Assembly: GCA_963966185.1 (NCBI GenBank)
Contig: CAWZYM010000126.1
Coordinates: forward strand, 621,001-685,000
Origin: Rhabditoides inermis
Taxonomy: Eukaryota; Nematoda; Chromadorea; Rhabditida; Rhabditidae
Reading direction: 5' to 3'
Length of the DNA: 64,000 nt
A model generated the notes under the pieces. The model was given only the letters and a program-made list of their open reading frames with translations. It had not been told where the DNA came from and ran no database searches. The position numbers and the translations under genes were made by a program. Shown in pieces: positions 15,061 through 28,115 of this stretch (position 1 is its first letter; each line of letters starts with the position of its first letter).

Positions 15061-18000
15061 TGAAGTGCAGGTTTTGTCAATTTTCCTCATCCTTGGTAGG
15101 GACTGGGATTGTTTAATATATTGTCACAAGCCTTTCGAGTGTTGTGGTGCAAGTTTTGTCAGTTTTCCTCATCCTTGGTAGGGTCTGCGGGTGTTCAATT
15201 TATTGTCACAAGCGTTTTGAGTGTTGTGGTGCAGGTTTTGTCAGTTTTCCTCATCCTTGGTAGGGACTGCGGGTGTATAATATATCGTCACAAGTCACTT
15301 GAGTGTTGTGGTGCAGGTTTTGTCAATTTTCCTCATCCTTGGTAGGGACTGCGAGTGTTTTATTATATCGTCACAAGCCTTTTGAGTGTTGTAGTGCAGG
15401 TTTTGTCAATTTTCCTCATCCTTGGTAGGGACTGGGAATGTTTAATATATTGTCACAAGCCTTTCGAGTGTTGTGGTGCAGGTTTTGTCAGTTTTCCTCA
15501 TCCTTGGTAGGGTCTGCGGGTGTTTAATATATTGTCACAAGCCTCTTGAGTGTTGTAGTGCAGGTTTTGTCAATTTTCCTCATCCTTGGTAAGGACTGGG
15601 AGTGTTTAGTATATTGTCACAAGCCTCTCGAGTGTTGTGGTGCAGGTTTTGCCAATTTTCCTCATCCTTGGTAGGGACTGCGGGTGTATAATATATCGTC
15701 ACTAGCCACTTGAGTGTTGTGAAGCAGGTTTTGCCAATTTTCCTCATTCTTTGTAGGGACTGCGAGTGTTTAGTATATTGTCACAAGCCTCTCGAATGTT
15801 GTGGTGTAGGTTTTGTCATTTTTCCTCATCCTTGGTAGGGTCTGCGGGTGTTTAGTTTATTGTCACAAGCCTCTTGAGTGTTGTAGTGCAGGTTTTGTCA
15901 ATTTTCCTCATCCTTGGTAGGGACTGGGAGTGTTTAATATATTGTCACAAGCCTTTTGAAAGTTATAGTGTAGGTTTTGTCAGTTTTCCTCATCCTTGGT
16001 AGGGACTGCGGGTGTATAATATATCGTCACAAGCCACTTGAGTGTTGTGGTGCAGGTTTTTTGTTAATTTTCCTCATCCTTGGTAGGGACTGCGAGTGTT
16101 TTATTATATCGTCACAAGCCTTTTGAGTGTTGTAGTGCAGGTTTTGTCATTTTTCCTCATCCTTGGTAGGGACTGCGAGTGTTTAATATACTGTCACAAG
16201 CCTTTTGAGTGTTGTGAAGCAGGTTTTGCCAATTTTCCTCATCCTTGGTAGGGACTGGGAGTGTTCAATTTATTGTCACAAGCGTTTTGAGTGTTGTGGT
16301 GCAAGTTTTGCCAATTTTCCTCATCCTTGGTAGGGTCTGCGGGTGTATAATATATCGTCACAAGCCACTTGAGTTTTGTGGTGCAGGTTTTGTCAATTTT
16401 CCTCAACCTTGGTAGGGACTGCGAGTGTTTAATATACTGTCACAATCCTTTTGAGTGTTGTAGTGTAGGTTTTGTCAGTTTTCCTCATCCTTAGTAGGGT
16501 ATGCGGGTGTTTAATATTTTGTCACAAGCCTTTTAAGTGTTGTAGTGTAGGTTTTGTCAGTTTTTCTCATCCTTGGTAGTGACTGCGAGTGTTTAATATA
16601 CTGTCACAAGCCTTTTGAGTGTTGTGAAGCAGGTTTTGCCAATTTTCCTCATTCTTGGTAGGGACTGCGAGTGTTTTATTATATTGTCACAAGCCTCTTG
16701 AGTGTTGAAGTGCAGGTTTTGTCAATTTTCCTCATCCTTGGTAGGGACTGGGAGTGTTTAATATATTGTCACAAGCCTTTCGAGTGTTGTGGTGCAAGTT
16801 TTGTCAGTTTTCCTCATCCTTGGTAGGGTCTGCGGGTGTTCAATTTATTGTCACAAGCGTTTTGAGTGTTGTGGTGCAGGTTTTGTCAGTTTTCCTCATC
16901 TTTGGTAGGGACTGCGGGTGTATAATATATCGTCACAAGCCACTTGAGTGTTGTGGTGCAGGTTTTGTCAATTTTCCTCATCCTTGGTAGGGACTGCGAG
17001 TGTTTTATTTCATCGTCACAAGCCTTTTGAGTGTTGTAGTGCAGGTTTTGTCAATTTTCCTCATCCTTGGTAGGGACTGGGAATGTTTAATATATTGTCA
17101 CAAGCCTTTTGAGTATTATAGTGTAGGTTTTGTCAGTTTTCCTCATCCTTGGTAGGGACTGCGGGTGTATAATATATTGTCACAAGCCACTTGAGTGTTG
17201 TGGTGCAGGTTTTGTCAGTTTTCCTCATCCTTGGTAGGGACTGGGAGTGTTTAGTAAATTGTCACAAGCCTCTTGAGTGTTGAAGTGCAGGTTTTGTCAA
17301 TTTTCCTCATCCTTGGTAGGGACTGGAAATGTTTAATATATTGTCACAAGCCTTTCGAGTGTTGTGGTGCAGGTTTTGTCAGTTTTCCTCATCCTTGGTA
17401 GGGACTGCGGGTGTATAATATATCGTCACTAGCCACTTGAGTGTTGTGGTGCAGGTTTTGTCAATTTTCCTCATCCTTGGTAGGGACTGCGAGTGTTTAA
17501 TATACTGTCACAAGCCTTTTGAGTGTTGTGAAGCAGGTTTTGCCAATTTTCCTCATCCTTGGTAGGGACTGGGAGTGTTCAATTTATTGTCACAAGCGTT
17601 TTGAGTGTTGTGGTGCAAGTTTTGCCAATTTTCCTCATCCTTGGTAGGGACTGCGGGTGTATAATATATCGTCACTAGCCACTTGAGTGTTGTGGTGCAG
17701 GTTTTGTCAATTTTCCTCATCCTTGGTAGGGACTGCGAGTGTTTAATATACTGTCACAAGCCTTTTGAGTGTTGTGAAGCAGGTTTTGCCAATTTTCCTC
17801 ATTCTTGGTAGGGACTGCGAGTGTTTTATTATATTGTCACAAGCGTCTTGAGTGTTGAAGTGCAGGTTTTGTCAATTTTCCTCATCCTTGGTAGGGACTG
17901 GGATTGTTTAATATATTGTCACAAGCCTTTCGAGTGTTGTAGTGCAAGTTTTGTCAATTTTCCTCATCCTTGGTAGGGACTGCGAGTGTTTTATTATATC

Positions 18001-21000
18001 GTCACAAGCCTTTTGAGTGTTGTAGTGCAGGTTTTGTCAATTTTCCTCATCCTTGGTAGGGACTGGGAATGTTTAATATATTGTCACAAGCCTTTCGAGT
18101 GTTGTGGTGCAGGTTTTGTCAGTTTTCCTCATCCTTGGTAGGGTCTGCGGGTGTTTAATATATTGTCACAAGCCTCTTGAGTGTTGTAGTGCAGGTTTTG
18201 TCAATTTTCCTCATCCTTGGTAAGGACTGGGAGTGTTTAGTATATTGTCACAAGCCTCTCGAGTGTTGTGGTGCAGGTTTTGCCAATTTTCCTCATCCTT
18301 GGTAGGGACTGCGGGTGTATAATATATCGTCACTAGCCACTTGAGTGTTGTGAAGCAGGTTTTGCCAATTTTCCTCATTCTTGGTAGGGACTGCGAGTGT
18401 TTAGTATATTGTCACAAGCCTCTCGAATGTTGTGGTGCAGGTTTTGTCATTTTTCCTCATCCTTGGTAGGGTCTGCGGGTGTTTAGTTTATTGTCACAAG
18501 CCTCTTGAGTGTTGTAGTGCAGGTTTTGTCAATTTTCCTCATCCTTGGTAGGGACTGGGAGTGTTTAATATTTTGTCACAAGCCTTTTGAAAGTTATAGT
18601 GTAGGTTTTGTCAGTTTTCCTCATCCTTGGTAGGGACTGCGGGTGTATAATATATCGTCACAAGCCACTTGAGTGTTGTGGTGCAGGTTTTTTGTCCATT
18701 TTCCTCATCCTTGGTAGAGACTGGGAACGTTTAATATATTGTCACAAGCCTTTCGAGTGTTGTGGTGCAGGTTTTGTCAGTTTTCCTCATCCTTGAGAGG
18801 GTCTGCGGGTGTTCAATTTATTGTCACAAGCGTTTTGAGTGTTGTGGTGCAGGTTTTGTCAGTTTTCCTCATCCTTGGTAGGGACTGCGGGTGTATAATA
18901 TATCGTCACAAGCCACTTGAGTGTTGTGGTGCAGGTTTTGTCAATTTTCCTCATCCTTGGTAGGGACTGCGAGTGTTTTATTATATCGTCACAAGCCTTT
19001 TGAGTGTTGTAGTGCAGGTTTTGTCAATTTTCCTTATCCTTGGTAGGGACTGGGAATGTTTAATATATTGTCACAAGCCTTTTGAGTGTTGTGGTGCAGG
19101 TTTTGTCAGTTTTCCTCATCCTTGGTAGGGTCTGCGGGTGTTTAATATATTGTCACAAGCCTCTTGAGTGTTGTAGTGCAGGTTTTGTCAACTTTCCTCG
19201 TCCTTGGTAGGGACTGGGAATGTTTAGTATATTGTCACAAGCCTCTCGAGTGTTGTGGTGCAGGTTTTGCCAATTTTCCTCATCCTTGGTAGTGACTGCG
19301 AGTGTTTAATATACTGTCACAAGCCTTTTGAGTGTTGTGAAGCAGGTTTTGCCAATTTTCCTCATTCTTGGTAGGGACTGCGAGTGTTTTATTATATTGT
19401 CACAAGCCTCTTGAGTGTTGTAGTGCAGGTTTTGTCAACTTTCCTCGTCCTTGGTAGTGACTGGGAATGTTTAGTATATTGTCACAAGCCTCTCGAGTGT
19501 TGTGGTGCAGGTTTTGCCAATTTTCCTCATCCTTGGTAGTGACTGCGAGTGTTTAATATACTGTCACAAGCCTTTTGAGTGTTGTGAAGCAGGTTTTGCC
19601 AATTTTCCTCATTCTTGGTAGGGACTGCGAGTGTTTTATTATATTGTCACAAGCCTCTTGAGTGTTGAAGTGCAGGTTTTGTCAATTTTCCTCATCCTTG
19701 GTAGGGACTGGGATTGTTTAATATATTGTCACAAGCCTTTCGAGTGTTGTGGTGCAAGTTTTGTCAGTTTTCCTCATCCTTGGTAGGGTCTGCGGGTGTT
19801 CAATTTATTGTCACAAGCGTTTTGAGTGTTGTGGTGCAGGTTTTGTCAGTTTTCCTCATCCTTGGTAGGGACTGCGGGTGTATAATATATCGTCACAAGT
19901 CACTTGAGTGTTGTGGTGCAGGTTTTGTCAATTTTCCTCATCCTTGGTAGGGACTGCGAGTGTTTTATTATATCGTCACAAGCCTTTTGAGTGTTGTAGT
20001 GCAGGTTTTGTCAATTTTCCTCATCCTTGGTAGGGACTGGGAATGTTTAATATATTGTCACAAGCCTTTCGAGTGTTGTGGTGCAGGTTTTGTCAGTTTT
20101 CCTCATCCTTGGTAGGGTCTGCGGGTGTTTAATATATTGTCACAAGCCTCTTGAGTGTTGTAGTGCAGGTTTTGTCAATTTTCCTCATCCTTGGTAAGGA
20201 CTGGGAGTGTTTAGTATATTGTCACAAGCCTCTCGAGTGTTGTGGTGCAGGTTTTGCCAATTTTCCTCATCCTTGGTAGGGACTGCGGGTGTATAATATA
20301 TCGTCACTAGCCACTTGAGTGTTGTGAAGCAGGTTTTGCCAATTTTCCTCATTCTTGGTAGGGACTGCGAGTGTTTAGTATATTGTCACAAGCCTCTCGA
20401 ATGTTGTGGTGTAGGTTTTGTCATTTTTCCTCATCCTTGGTAGGGTCTGCGGGTGTTTAGTTTATTGTCACAAGCCTCTTGAGTGTTGTAGTGCAGGTTT
20501 TGTTAATTTTCCTCATCCTTGGTAGGGACTGGGAGTGTTTAATATATTGTCACAAGCTTTTTGAAAGTTATAGTGTAGGTTTTGTCAGTTTTCCTCATCC
20601 TTGGTAGGGACTGCGGGTGTATAATATATCGTCACAAGCCACTTGAGTGTTGTGGTGCAGGTTTTTTGTTAATTTTCCTCATCCTTGGTAGGGACTGCGA
20701 GTGTTTTATTATATCGTCACAAGCCTTTTGAGTGGTGTAGTGCAGGTTTTGCCAATTTTCCTCATCCTTGGTAGAAACTGCGGGTGTATAATATATCGTC
20801 ACAAGCCACTTGAGTGTTGTGGTGCAGGTTTTGTCAATTTTCCTCGTCCTTGGTAGGGACTGGGACTGTTTAGTATATTGTCACAAGCCTCTCGAGTGTT
20901 GTGGTGCAGGTTTTGCCAATTTTCCTCATCCTTGGTAGTGACTGCGAGTGTTTAATATACTGTCACAAGCCTTTTGAGTGTTGTGAAGCAGGTTTTGCCA

Positions 21001-21889
21001 ATTTTCCTCATTCTTGGTAGGGACTGCGAGTGTTTTATTATATTGTCACAAGCCTCTTGAGTGTTGAAGTGCAGGTTTTGTCATTTTTCCTCATCCTTGG
21101 TAAGGACTGGGAGTGTTTAGTATATTGTCACAAGCCTCTCGAGTGTTGTGGTGCAGGTTTTGCCAATTTTCCTCATCCTTGGTAGGGACTGCGGGTGTTT
21201 AGTTTATTGTCACAAGCCTCTTGAGTGTTGTAGTGCAGGTTTTGTCAATTTTCCTCATCCTTGGTAGGGACTGGGAGTGTTTAATATATTGTCACAAGCC
21301 TTTTGAAAGTTATAGTGTAGGTTTTGTCAGTTTTCCTCATCCTTGGTAGGGACTGCGGGTGTATAATATATCGTCACAAGCCACTTGAGTGTTGTGGTGC
21401 AGGTTTTTTGTCAATTTTCCTCATCCTTGGTAGGGACTGGGAATGTTTAATATATTGTCACAAGCCTTTCGAGTGTTGTGGTGCAGGTTTTGTCAGTTTT
21501 CCTCATCCTTGAGAGGGTCTGCGGGTGTTCAATTTATTGTCACAAGCGTTTTGAGTGTTGTGGTGCAGGTTTTGTCAGTTTTCCTCATCCTTGGTAGGGA
21601 CTGCGGGTGTATAATATATCGTCACAAGCCACTTGAGTGTTGTGGTGCAGGTTTTGTCAATTTTCCTCATCCTTGGTAGGGACTGCGAGTGTTTTATTAT
21701 ATCGTCACAAGCCTTTTGAGTGTTGTAGTGCAGGTTTTGTCAATTTTCCTCATCCTTGGTAGGGACTGGGAATGTTTAATATATTGTCACAAGCCTTTTG
21801 AGTGTTGTGGTGCAGGTTTTGTCAGTTTTCCTCATCCTTGGTAGGGTCTGCGGGTGTTTAATATATTGTCACAAGCCTCTTGAGTGTTG

Positions 21890-24800
21890 TAGTGCAGGTT
21901 TTGTCAACTTTCCTCGTCCTTGGTAGGGACTGGGAATGTTTAGTATATTGTCACAAGCCTCTCGAGTGTTGTGGTGCAGGTTTTGCCTATTTTCCTCATC
22001 CTTGGTAGTGACTGCGAGTGTTTAATATACTGTCACAAGCCTTTTGAGTGTTGTGAAGCAGGTTTTGCCAATTTTCCTCATTCTTGGTAGGGACTGCGAG
22101 TGTTTTATTATATTGTCACAAGCCTCTCGAGTGTTGAAGTGCAGGTTTTGTCAATTTTCCTCATCCTTGGTAGGGACTGGGATTGTTTAATATATTGTCA
22201 CAAGCCTTTCGAGTGTTGTGGTGCAAGTTTTGTCAGTTTTCCTCATCCTTGGTAGGGTCTGCGGGTGTTCAATTTATTGTCACAAGCGTTTTGAGTGTTG
22301 TGGTGCAGGTTTTGTCAGTTTTCCTCATCCTTGGTAGGGACTGCGGGTGTATAATATATCGTCACAAGTCACTTGAGTGTTGTGGTGCAGGTTTTGTCAA
22401 TTTTCCTCATCCTTGGTAGGGACTGCGAGTGTTTTATTATATCGTCACAAGCCTTTTGAGTGTTGTAGTGCAGGTTTTGTCAATTTTCCTCATCCTTGGT
22501 AGGGACTGGGAATGTTTAATATATTGTCACAAGCCTTTCGAGTGTTGTGGTGCAGGTTTTGTCAGTTTTCCTCATCCTTGGTAGGGTCTGCGGGTGTTTA
22601 ATATATTGTCACAAGCCTCTTGAGTGTTGTAGTGCAGGTTTGTCAATTTTCCTCATCCTTGGTAAGGACTGGGAGTGTTTAGTATATTGTCACAAGCCTC
22701 TCGAGTGTTGTGGTGCAGGTTTTGCCAATTTTCCTCATCCTTGGTAGGGACTGCGGGTGTATAATATATCGTCACTAGCCACTTGAGTGTTGTGAAGCAG
22801 GTTTTGCCAATTTTCCTCATTCTTGGTAGGGACTGCGAGTGTTTAGTATATTGTCACAAGCCTCTCGAATGTTGTGGTGTAGGTTTTGTCATTTTTCCTC
22901 ATCCTTGGTAGGGTCTGCGGGTGTTTAGTTTATTGTCACAAGCCTCTTGAGTGTTGTAGTGCAGGTTTTGTCAATTTTCCTCATCCTTGGTAGGGACTGG
23001 GAGTGTTTAATATATTGTCACAAGCTTTTTGAAAGTTATAGTGTAGGTTTTGTCAGTTTTCCTCATCCTTGGTAGGGACTGCGGGTGTATAATATATCGT
23101 CACAAGCCACTTGAGTGTTGTGGTGCAGGTTTTTTGTTAATTTTCCTCATCCTTGGTAGGGACTGCGAGTGTTTTATTATATCGTCACAAGCCTTTTGAG
23201 TGTTGTAGTGCAGGTTTTGCCAATTTTCCTCATCCTTGGTAGAAACTGCGGGTGTATAATATATCGTCACAAGCCACTTGAGTGTTGTGGTGCAGGTTTT
23301 GTCAATTTTCCTCGTCCTTGGTAGGGACTGGGATTGTTTAATATATTGTCACAAGCCTTTCGAGTGTTGTGGTGCAAGTTTTGTCAGTTTTCCTCATCCT
23401 TGGTAGGGTCTGCGGGTGTTCAATTTATTGTCACAAGCGTTTTGAGTGTTGTAGTGCAGGTTTTGTCAACTTTCCTCGTCCTTGGTAGGGACTGGGAATG
23501 TTTAGTATATTGTCACAAGCCTCTCGAGTGTTGTGGTGCAGGTTTTGCCTATTTTCCTCATCCTTGGTAGTGACTGCGAGTGTTTAATATACTGTCACAA
23601 GCCTTTTGAGTGTTGTGAAGCAGGTTTTGCCAATTTTCCTCATTCTTGGTAGGGACTGCGAGTGTTTTATTATATTGTCACAAGCCTCTCGAGTGTTGAA
23701 GTGCAGGTTTTGTCAATTTTCCTCATCCTTGGTAGGGACTGGGATTGTTTAATATATTGTCACAAGCCTTTCGAGTGTTGTGGTGCAAGTTTTGTCAGTT
23801 TTCCTCATCCTTGGTAGGGTCTGCGGGTGTTCAATTTATTGTCACAAGCGTTTTGAGTGTTGTGGTGCAGGTTTTGTCAGTTTTCCTCATCCTTGGTAGG
23901 GACTGCGGGTGTATAATATATCGTCACAAGTCACTTGAGTGTTGTGGTGCAGGTTTTGTCAATTTTCCTCATCCTTGGTAGGGACTGCGAGTGTTTTATT
24001 ATATCGTCACAAGCCTTTTGAGTGTTGTAGTGCAGGTTTTGTCAATTTTCCTCATCCTTGGTAGGGACTGGGAATGTTTAATATATTGTCACAAGCCTTT
24101 CGAGTGTTGTGGTGCAGGTTTTGTCAGTTTTCCTCATCCTTGGTAGGGTCTGCGGGTGTTTAATATATTGTCACAAGCCTCTTGAGTGTTGTAGTGCAGG
24201 TTTGTCAATTTTCCTCATCCTTGGTAAGGACTGGGAGTGTTTAGTATATTGTCACAAGCCTCTCGAGTGTTGTGGTGCAGGTTTTGCCAATTTTCCTCAT
24301 CCTTGGTAGGGACTGCGGGTGTATAATATATCGTCACTAGCCACTTGAGTGTTGTGAAGCAGGTTTTGCCAATTTTCCTCATTCTTGGTAGGGACTGCGA
24401 GTGTTTAGTATATTGTCACAAGCCTCTCGAATGTTGTGGTGTAGGTTTTGTCATTTTTCCTCATCCTTGGTAGGGTCTGCGGGTGTTTAGTTTATTGTCA
24501 CAAGCCTCTTGAGTGTTGTAGTGCAGGTTTTGTCAATTTTCCTCATCCTTGGTAGGGACTGGGAGTGTTTAATATATTGTCACAAGCTTTTTGAAAGTTA
24601 TAGTGTAGGTTTTGTCAGTTTTCCTCATCCTTGGTAGGGACTGCGGGTGTATAATATATCGTCACAAGCCACTTGAGTGTTGTGGTGCAGGTTTTTTGTT
24701 AATTTTCCTCATCCTTGGTAGGGACTGCGAGTGTTTTATTATATCGTCACAAGCCTTTTGAGTGTTGTAGTGCAGGTTTTGCCAATTTTCCTCATCCTTG

Positions 24801-24893
24801 GTAGAAACTGCGGGTGTATAATATATCGTCACAAGCCACTTGAGTGTTGTGGTGCAGGTTTTGTCAATTTTCCTCGTCCTTGGTAGGGACTGG
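21890..24893. repeat. 1562-bp-spaced tandem duplication in the satellite
   Basis: About 1.44 kb at 21890-23331 recurs at 23452-24893 with a constant shift of 1562 bp (19 monomers). Shared rare variants include GCAGGTTTGTCAATT (one T fewer than usual) at about 22635 and 24197, and GGTAGAAACTGCGG at about 23239 and 24801. It marks a local duplication more recent than the surrounding array. Confidence 0.75.
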
Positions 24894-27634
24894 GACTGTT
24901 TAGTATATTGTCACAAGCCTCTCGAGTGTTGTGGTGCAGGTTTTGCCAATTTTCCTCATCCTTGGTAGTGACTGCGAGTGTTTAATATACTGTCACAAGC
25001 CTTTTGAGTGTTGTGAAGCAGGTTTTGCCAATTTTCCTCATTCTTGGTAGGGACTGCGAGTGTTTTATTATATTGTCACAAGCCTCTTGAGTGTTGAAGT
25101 GCAGGTTTTGTCATTTTTCCTCATCCTTGGTAAGGACTGGGAGTGTTTAGTATATTGTCACAAGCCTCTCGAGTGTTGTGGTGCAGGTTTTGCCAATTTT
25201 CCTCATCCTTGGTAGGGACTGCGGGTGTTTAGTTTATTGTCACAAGCCTCTTGAGTGTTGTAGTGCAGGTTTTGTCAATTTTCCTCATCCTTGGTAGGGA
25301 CTGGGAGTGTTTAATATATTGTCACAAGCCTTTTGAAAGTTATAGTGTAGGTTTTGTCAGTTTTCCTCATCCTTGGTAGGGACTGCGGGTGTATAATATA
25401 TCGTCACAAGCCACTTGAGTGTTGTGGTGCAGGTTTTTTGTCAATTTTCCTCATCCTTGGTAGGGACTGGGAATGTTTAATATATTGTCACAAGCCTTTC
25501 GAGTGTTGTGGTGCAGGTTTTGTCAGTTTTCCTCATCCTTGAGAGGGTCTGCGGGTGTTCAATTTATTGTCACAAGCGTTTTGAGTGTTGTGGTGCAGGT
25601 TTTGTCAGTTTTCCTCATCCTTGGTAGGGACTGCGGGTGTATAATATATCGTCACAAGCCACTTGAGTGTTGTGGTGCAGGTTTTGTCAATTTTCCTCAT
25701 CCTTGGTAGGGACTGCGAGTGTTTTATTATATCGTCACAAGCCTTTTGAGTGTTGTAGTGCAGGTTTTGTCAATTTTCCTCATCCTTGGTAGGGACTGGG
25801 AATGTTTAATATATTGTCACAAGCCTTTTGAGTGTTGTGGTGCAGGTTTTGTCAGTTTTCCTCATCCTTGGTAGGGTCTGCGGGTGTTTAATATATTGTC
25901 ACAAGCCTCTTGAGTGTTGTAGTGCAGGTTTTGTCAACTTTCCTCGTCCTTGGTAGGGACTGGGAATGTTTAGTATATTGTCACAAGCCTCTCGAGTGTT
26001 GTGGTGCAGGTTTTGCCTATTTTCCTCATCCTTAGTAGTGACTGCGAGTGTTTAATATACTGTCACAAGCCTTTTGAGTGTTGTGAAGCAGGTTTTGCCA
26101 ATTTTCCTCATTCTTGGTAGGGACTGCGAGTGTTTTATTATATTGTCACAAGCCTCTTGAGTGTTGAAGTGCAGGTTTTGTCAATTTTCCTCATCCTTGG
26201 TAGGGACTGGGATTGTTTAATATATTGTCACAAGCCTTTCGAGTGTTGTGGTGCAAGTTTTGTCAGTTTTCCTCATCCTTGGTAGGGTCTGCGGGTGTTC
26301 AATTTATTGTCACAAGCGTTTTGAGTGTTGTGGTGCAGGTTTTGTCAGTTTTCCTCATCCTTGGTAGGGACTGCGGGTGTATAATATATCGTCACAAGCC
26401 ACTTGAGTGTTGTGGTGCAGGTTTTGTCAATTTTCCTCATCCTTGGTAGGGACTGCGAGTGTTTTATTATATCGTCACAAGCCTTTTGAATGTGGTAGTG
26501 CAGGTTTTGTCAATTTTCCTCATCCTTGGTAGGGACTGGGAATGTTTAATATATTGTCACAAGCCTTTCGAGTGTTGTGGTGCAGGTTTTGTCAGTTTTC
26601 CTCATCCTTGGTAGGGTCTGCGGGTGTTCAATTTATTGTCACAAGCGTTCTGAGTGTTGTGGTGCAAGTTTTGCCAATTTTCCTCATCCTTGGTAGGGAC
26701 TGCGGGTGTATAATATATCGTCACAAGCCACTTGAGTGTTGTGGTGCAGGTTTTGTCCATTTTCCTCATCCTTGGAAGGGACTGGGAGTGTTTAATATAC
26801 TGTCACAAGCCTTTTGAGTGTTGTGAAGCAGGTTTTGCCAATTTTCCTCATTCTTGGTAGGGACTGCGAGTGTTTTATTATATTGTCACAAGCCTCTTGA
26901 GTGTTGTAGTGCAGGTTTTGTCAACTTTCCTCGTCCTTGGTAGTGACTGGGAATGTTTAGTATATTGTCACAAGCCTCTCGAGTGTTGTGGTGCAGGTTT
27001 TGCCAATTTTCCTCATCCTTGGTAGTGACTGCGAGTGTTTAATATACTGTCACAAGCCTTTTGAGTGTTGTGAAGCAGGTTTTGCCAATTTTCCTCATTC
27101 TTGGTAGGGACTGCGAGTGTTTTATTATATTGTCACAAGCCTCTTGAGTGTTGAAGTGCAGGTTTTGTCAATTTTCCTCATCCTTGGTAGGGACTGGGAT
27201 TGTTTAATATATTGTCACAAGCCTTTCGAGTGTTGTGGTGCAAGTTTTGTCAGTTTTCCTCATCCTTGGTAGGGTCTGCGGGTGTTCAATTTATTGTCAC
27301 AAGCGTTTTGAGTGTTGTGGTGCAGGTTTTGTCAGTTTTCCTCATCCTTGGTAGGGACTGCGGGTGTATAATATATCGTCACAAGTCACTTGAGTGTTGT
27401 GGTGCAGGTTTTGTCAATTTTCCTCATCCTTGGTAGGGACTGCGAGTGTTTTATTATATCGTCACAAGCCTTTTGAGTGTTGTAGTGCAGGTTTTGTCAA
27501 TTTTCCTCATCCTTGGTAGGGACTGGGAATGTTTAATATATTGTCACAAGCCTTTCGAGTGTTGTGGTGCAGGTTTTGTCAGTTTTCCTCATCCTTGGTA
27601 GGGTCTGCGGGTGTTTAATATATTGTCACAAGCC

Positions 27635-27640
27635 TCTTGA
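27635..27640. repeat. Target site duplication of element 1, left copy
   Basis: TCTTGA immediately precedes the GTAGGG terminus and is repeated at 35691-35696 after the right terminus. The unoccupied satellite sequence has it once. Confidence 0.9.
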
Positions 27641-27656
27641 GTAGGGAATCCAACCT
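27641..27656 (+). repeat. Element 1 left terminal inverted repeat
   Basis: GTAGGGAATCCAACCT, 16 bp, matches the reverse complement of 35675-35690 perfectly. Beyond this point the two ends diverge: AT-rich on the left, GC-rich on the right. Confidence 0.9.
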
Positions 27657-28115
27657 ATTTTTTCAACCTTAGAAAAATCGAAATTTCAATGTTTTAGCGG
27701 ATAGTTCATGGTTGTAGCATCTCAAAAAAGTATTACATGTCATATGTTATATGTTTATAACGTGTTTAATATTACTTTGTATAGCTCAAGAATTGGCCAC
27801 TTTTTCACTCATTTCTCTGGCAAAGGGGGCGGGGCGAACGTGTATCCGGCGAGAGTGCAGACGAGTGAGTACTCGCGACGCGCCGCGTGGCGTATATTGA
27901 TTGATCGGTGGCATGCTCCAAGTGTGTGGCAGTGTGCATGCCCACTGTTTCGAAACTGATTTTCTCTTTCTATGTGATTCCATGATGTTCTTTCGTATAA
28001 TTTTTTATGCTATTCTGTTTTTCTTAAATATAAGTCGCTATAAATTGCCACTTTTCGCGGTTTGTTGTATTCTACTTGGGGTTCGTAAATATTAATGTGT
28101 TATGATTGATTTAGG
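27657..28115. other. Element 1 left non-coding region, probable promoter of the H2A-like gene
   Basis: No supportable coding exon. AT-rich near the terminus, with a GC-rich island at about 27820-27950 followed by AT-rich sequence up to the proposed start codon. A GTATATTGATTG stretch near 27892 is TATA-like, but no promoter can be assigned with confidence. A frame through 27820-27840 reads Ser-Gly-Lys-Gly-Gly-Gly, recalling an H2A N-terminus, but has no start codon and no continuation. Confidence 0.4.
27699..27711 (+). repeat. Subterminal direct repeat of element 1, left copy
   Basis: GGATAGTTCATGG lies 58 bp inside the left end and recurs in the same orientation at 35599-35611, 79 bp inside the right end. 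Direct rather than inverted subterminal repeats are unusual. A protein-binding role is only a possibility. Confidence 0.6.

Larger units (their letters stand above)
1..27640. repeat. 82-bp satellite array, left block
   Basis: Uninterrupted head-to-tail repeats of about 82 bp. Landmarks recurring in each monomer are GAGTGTTGT, GCAGGTTTTG, TTTTCCTCATCCTTGGTAGG, GACTG and TTGTCACAAGCC. Some monomers are 83-84 bp because of an extra T or TT. Variants at fixed positions (TATTGTCAC / TATCGTCAC / TACTGTCAC; AAGCC / AAGCG; GTTGTGG / GTTGTAG / GTTGTGAAG) recur in set orders and so define higher-order repeats. Because 82 is not a multiple of 3, the frame shifts with every monomer, and the ORFs of 60-110 codons seen here are by-products. 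No gene, RNA gene or other element is visible in this block. Confidence 0.97.

Noticed and set aside
221..27436. Dozens of 60-110-codon ORFs with near-identical sequences (FCQFSSSLVGS, FLILGRDCGC and the like) as a multigene family of small Cys-rich proteins.
   Set aside because: They are frame echoes of the 82-bp satellite, start and stop at arbitrary monomer variants, overlap each other in several frames, and lack introns, promoters or polyadenylation signals.
1..27640. A CRISPR array, because of regular repeats.
   Set aside because: There are no unique spacers; the whole 82-bp unit is repeated, and the flanking genes are eukaryotic with introns.
27820..27960. An H2A N-terminal exon (a frame reads SGKGGG then ANVYPARV).
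   Set aside because: No start codon, no further N-terminal H2A features (no AGLQFPVGR-like stretch) and no convincing donor joined in frame to the first module.
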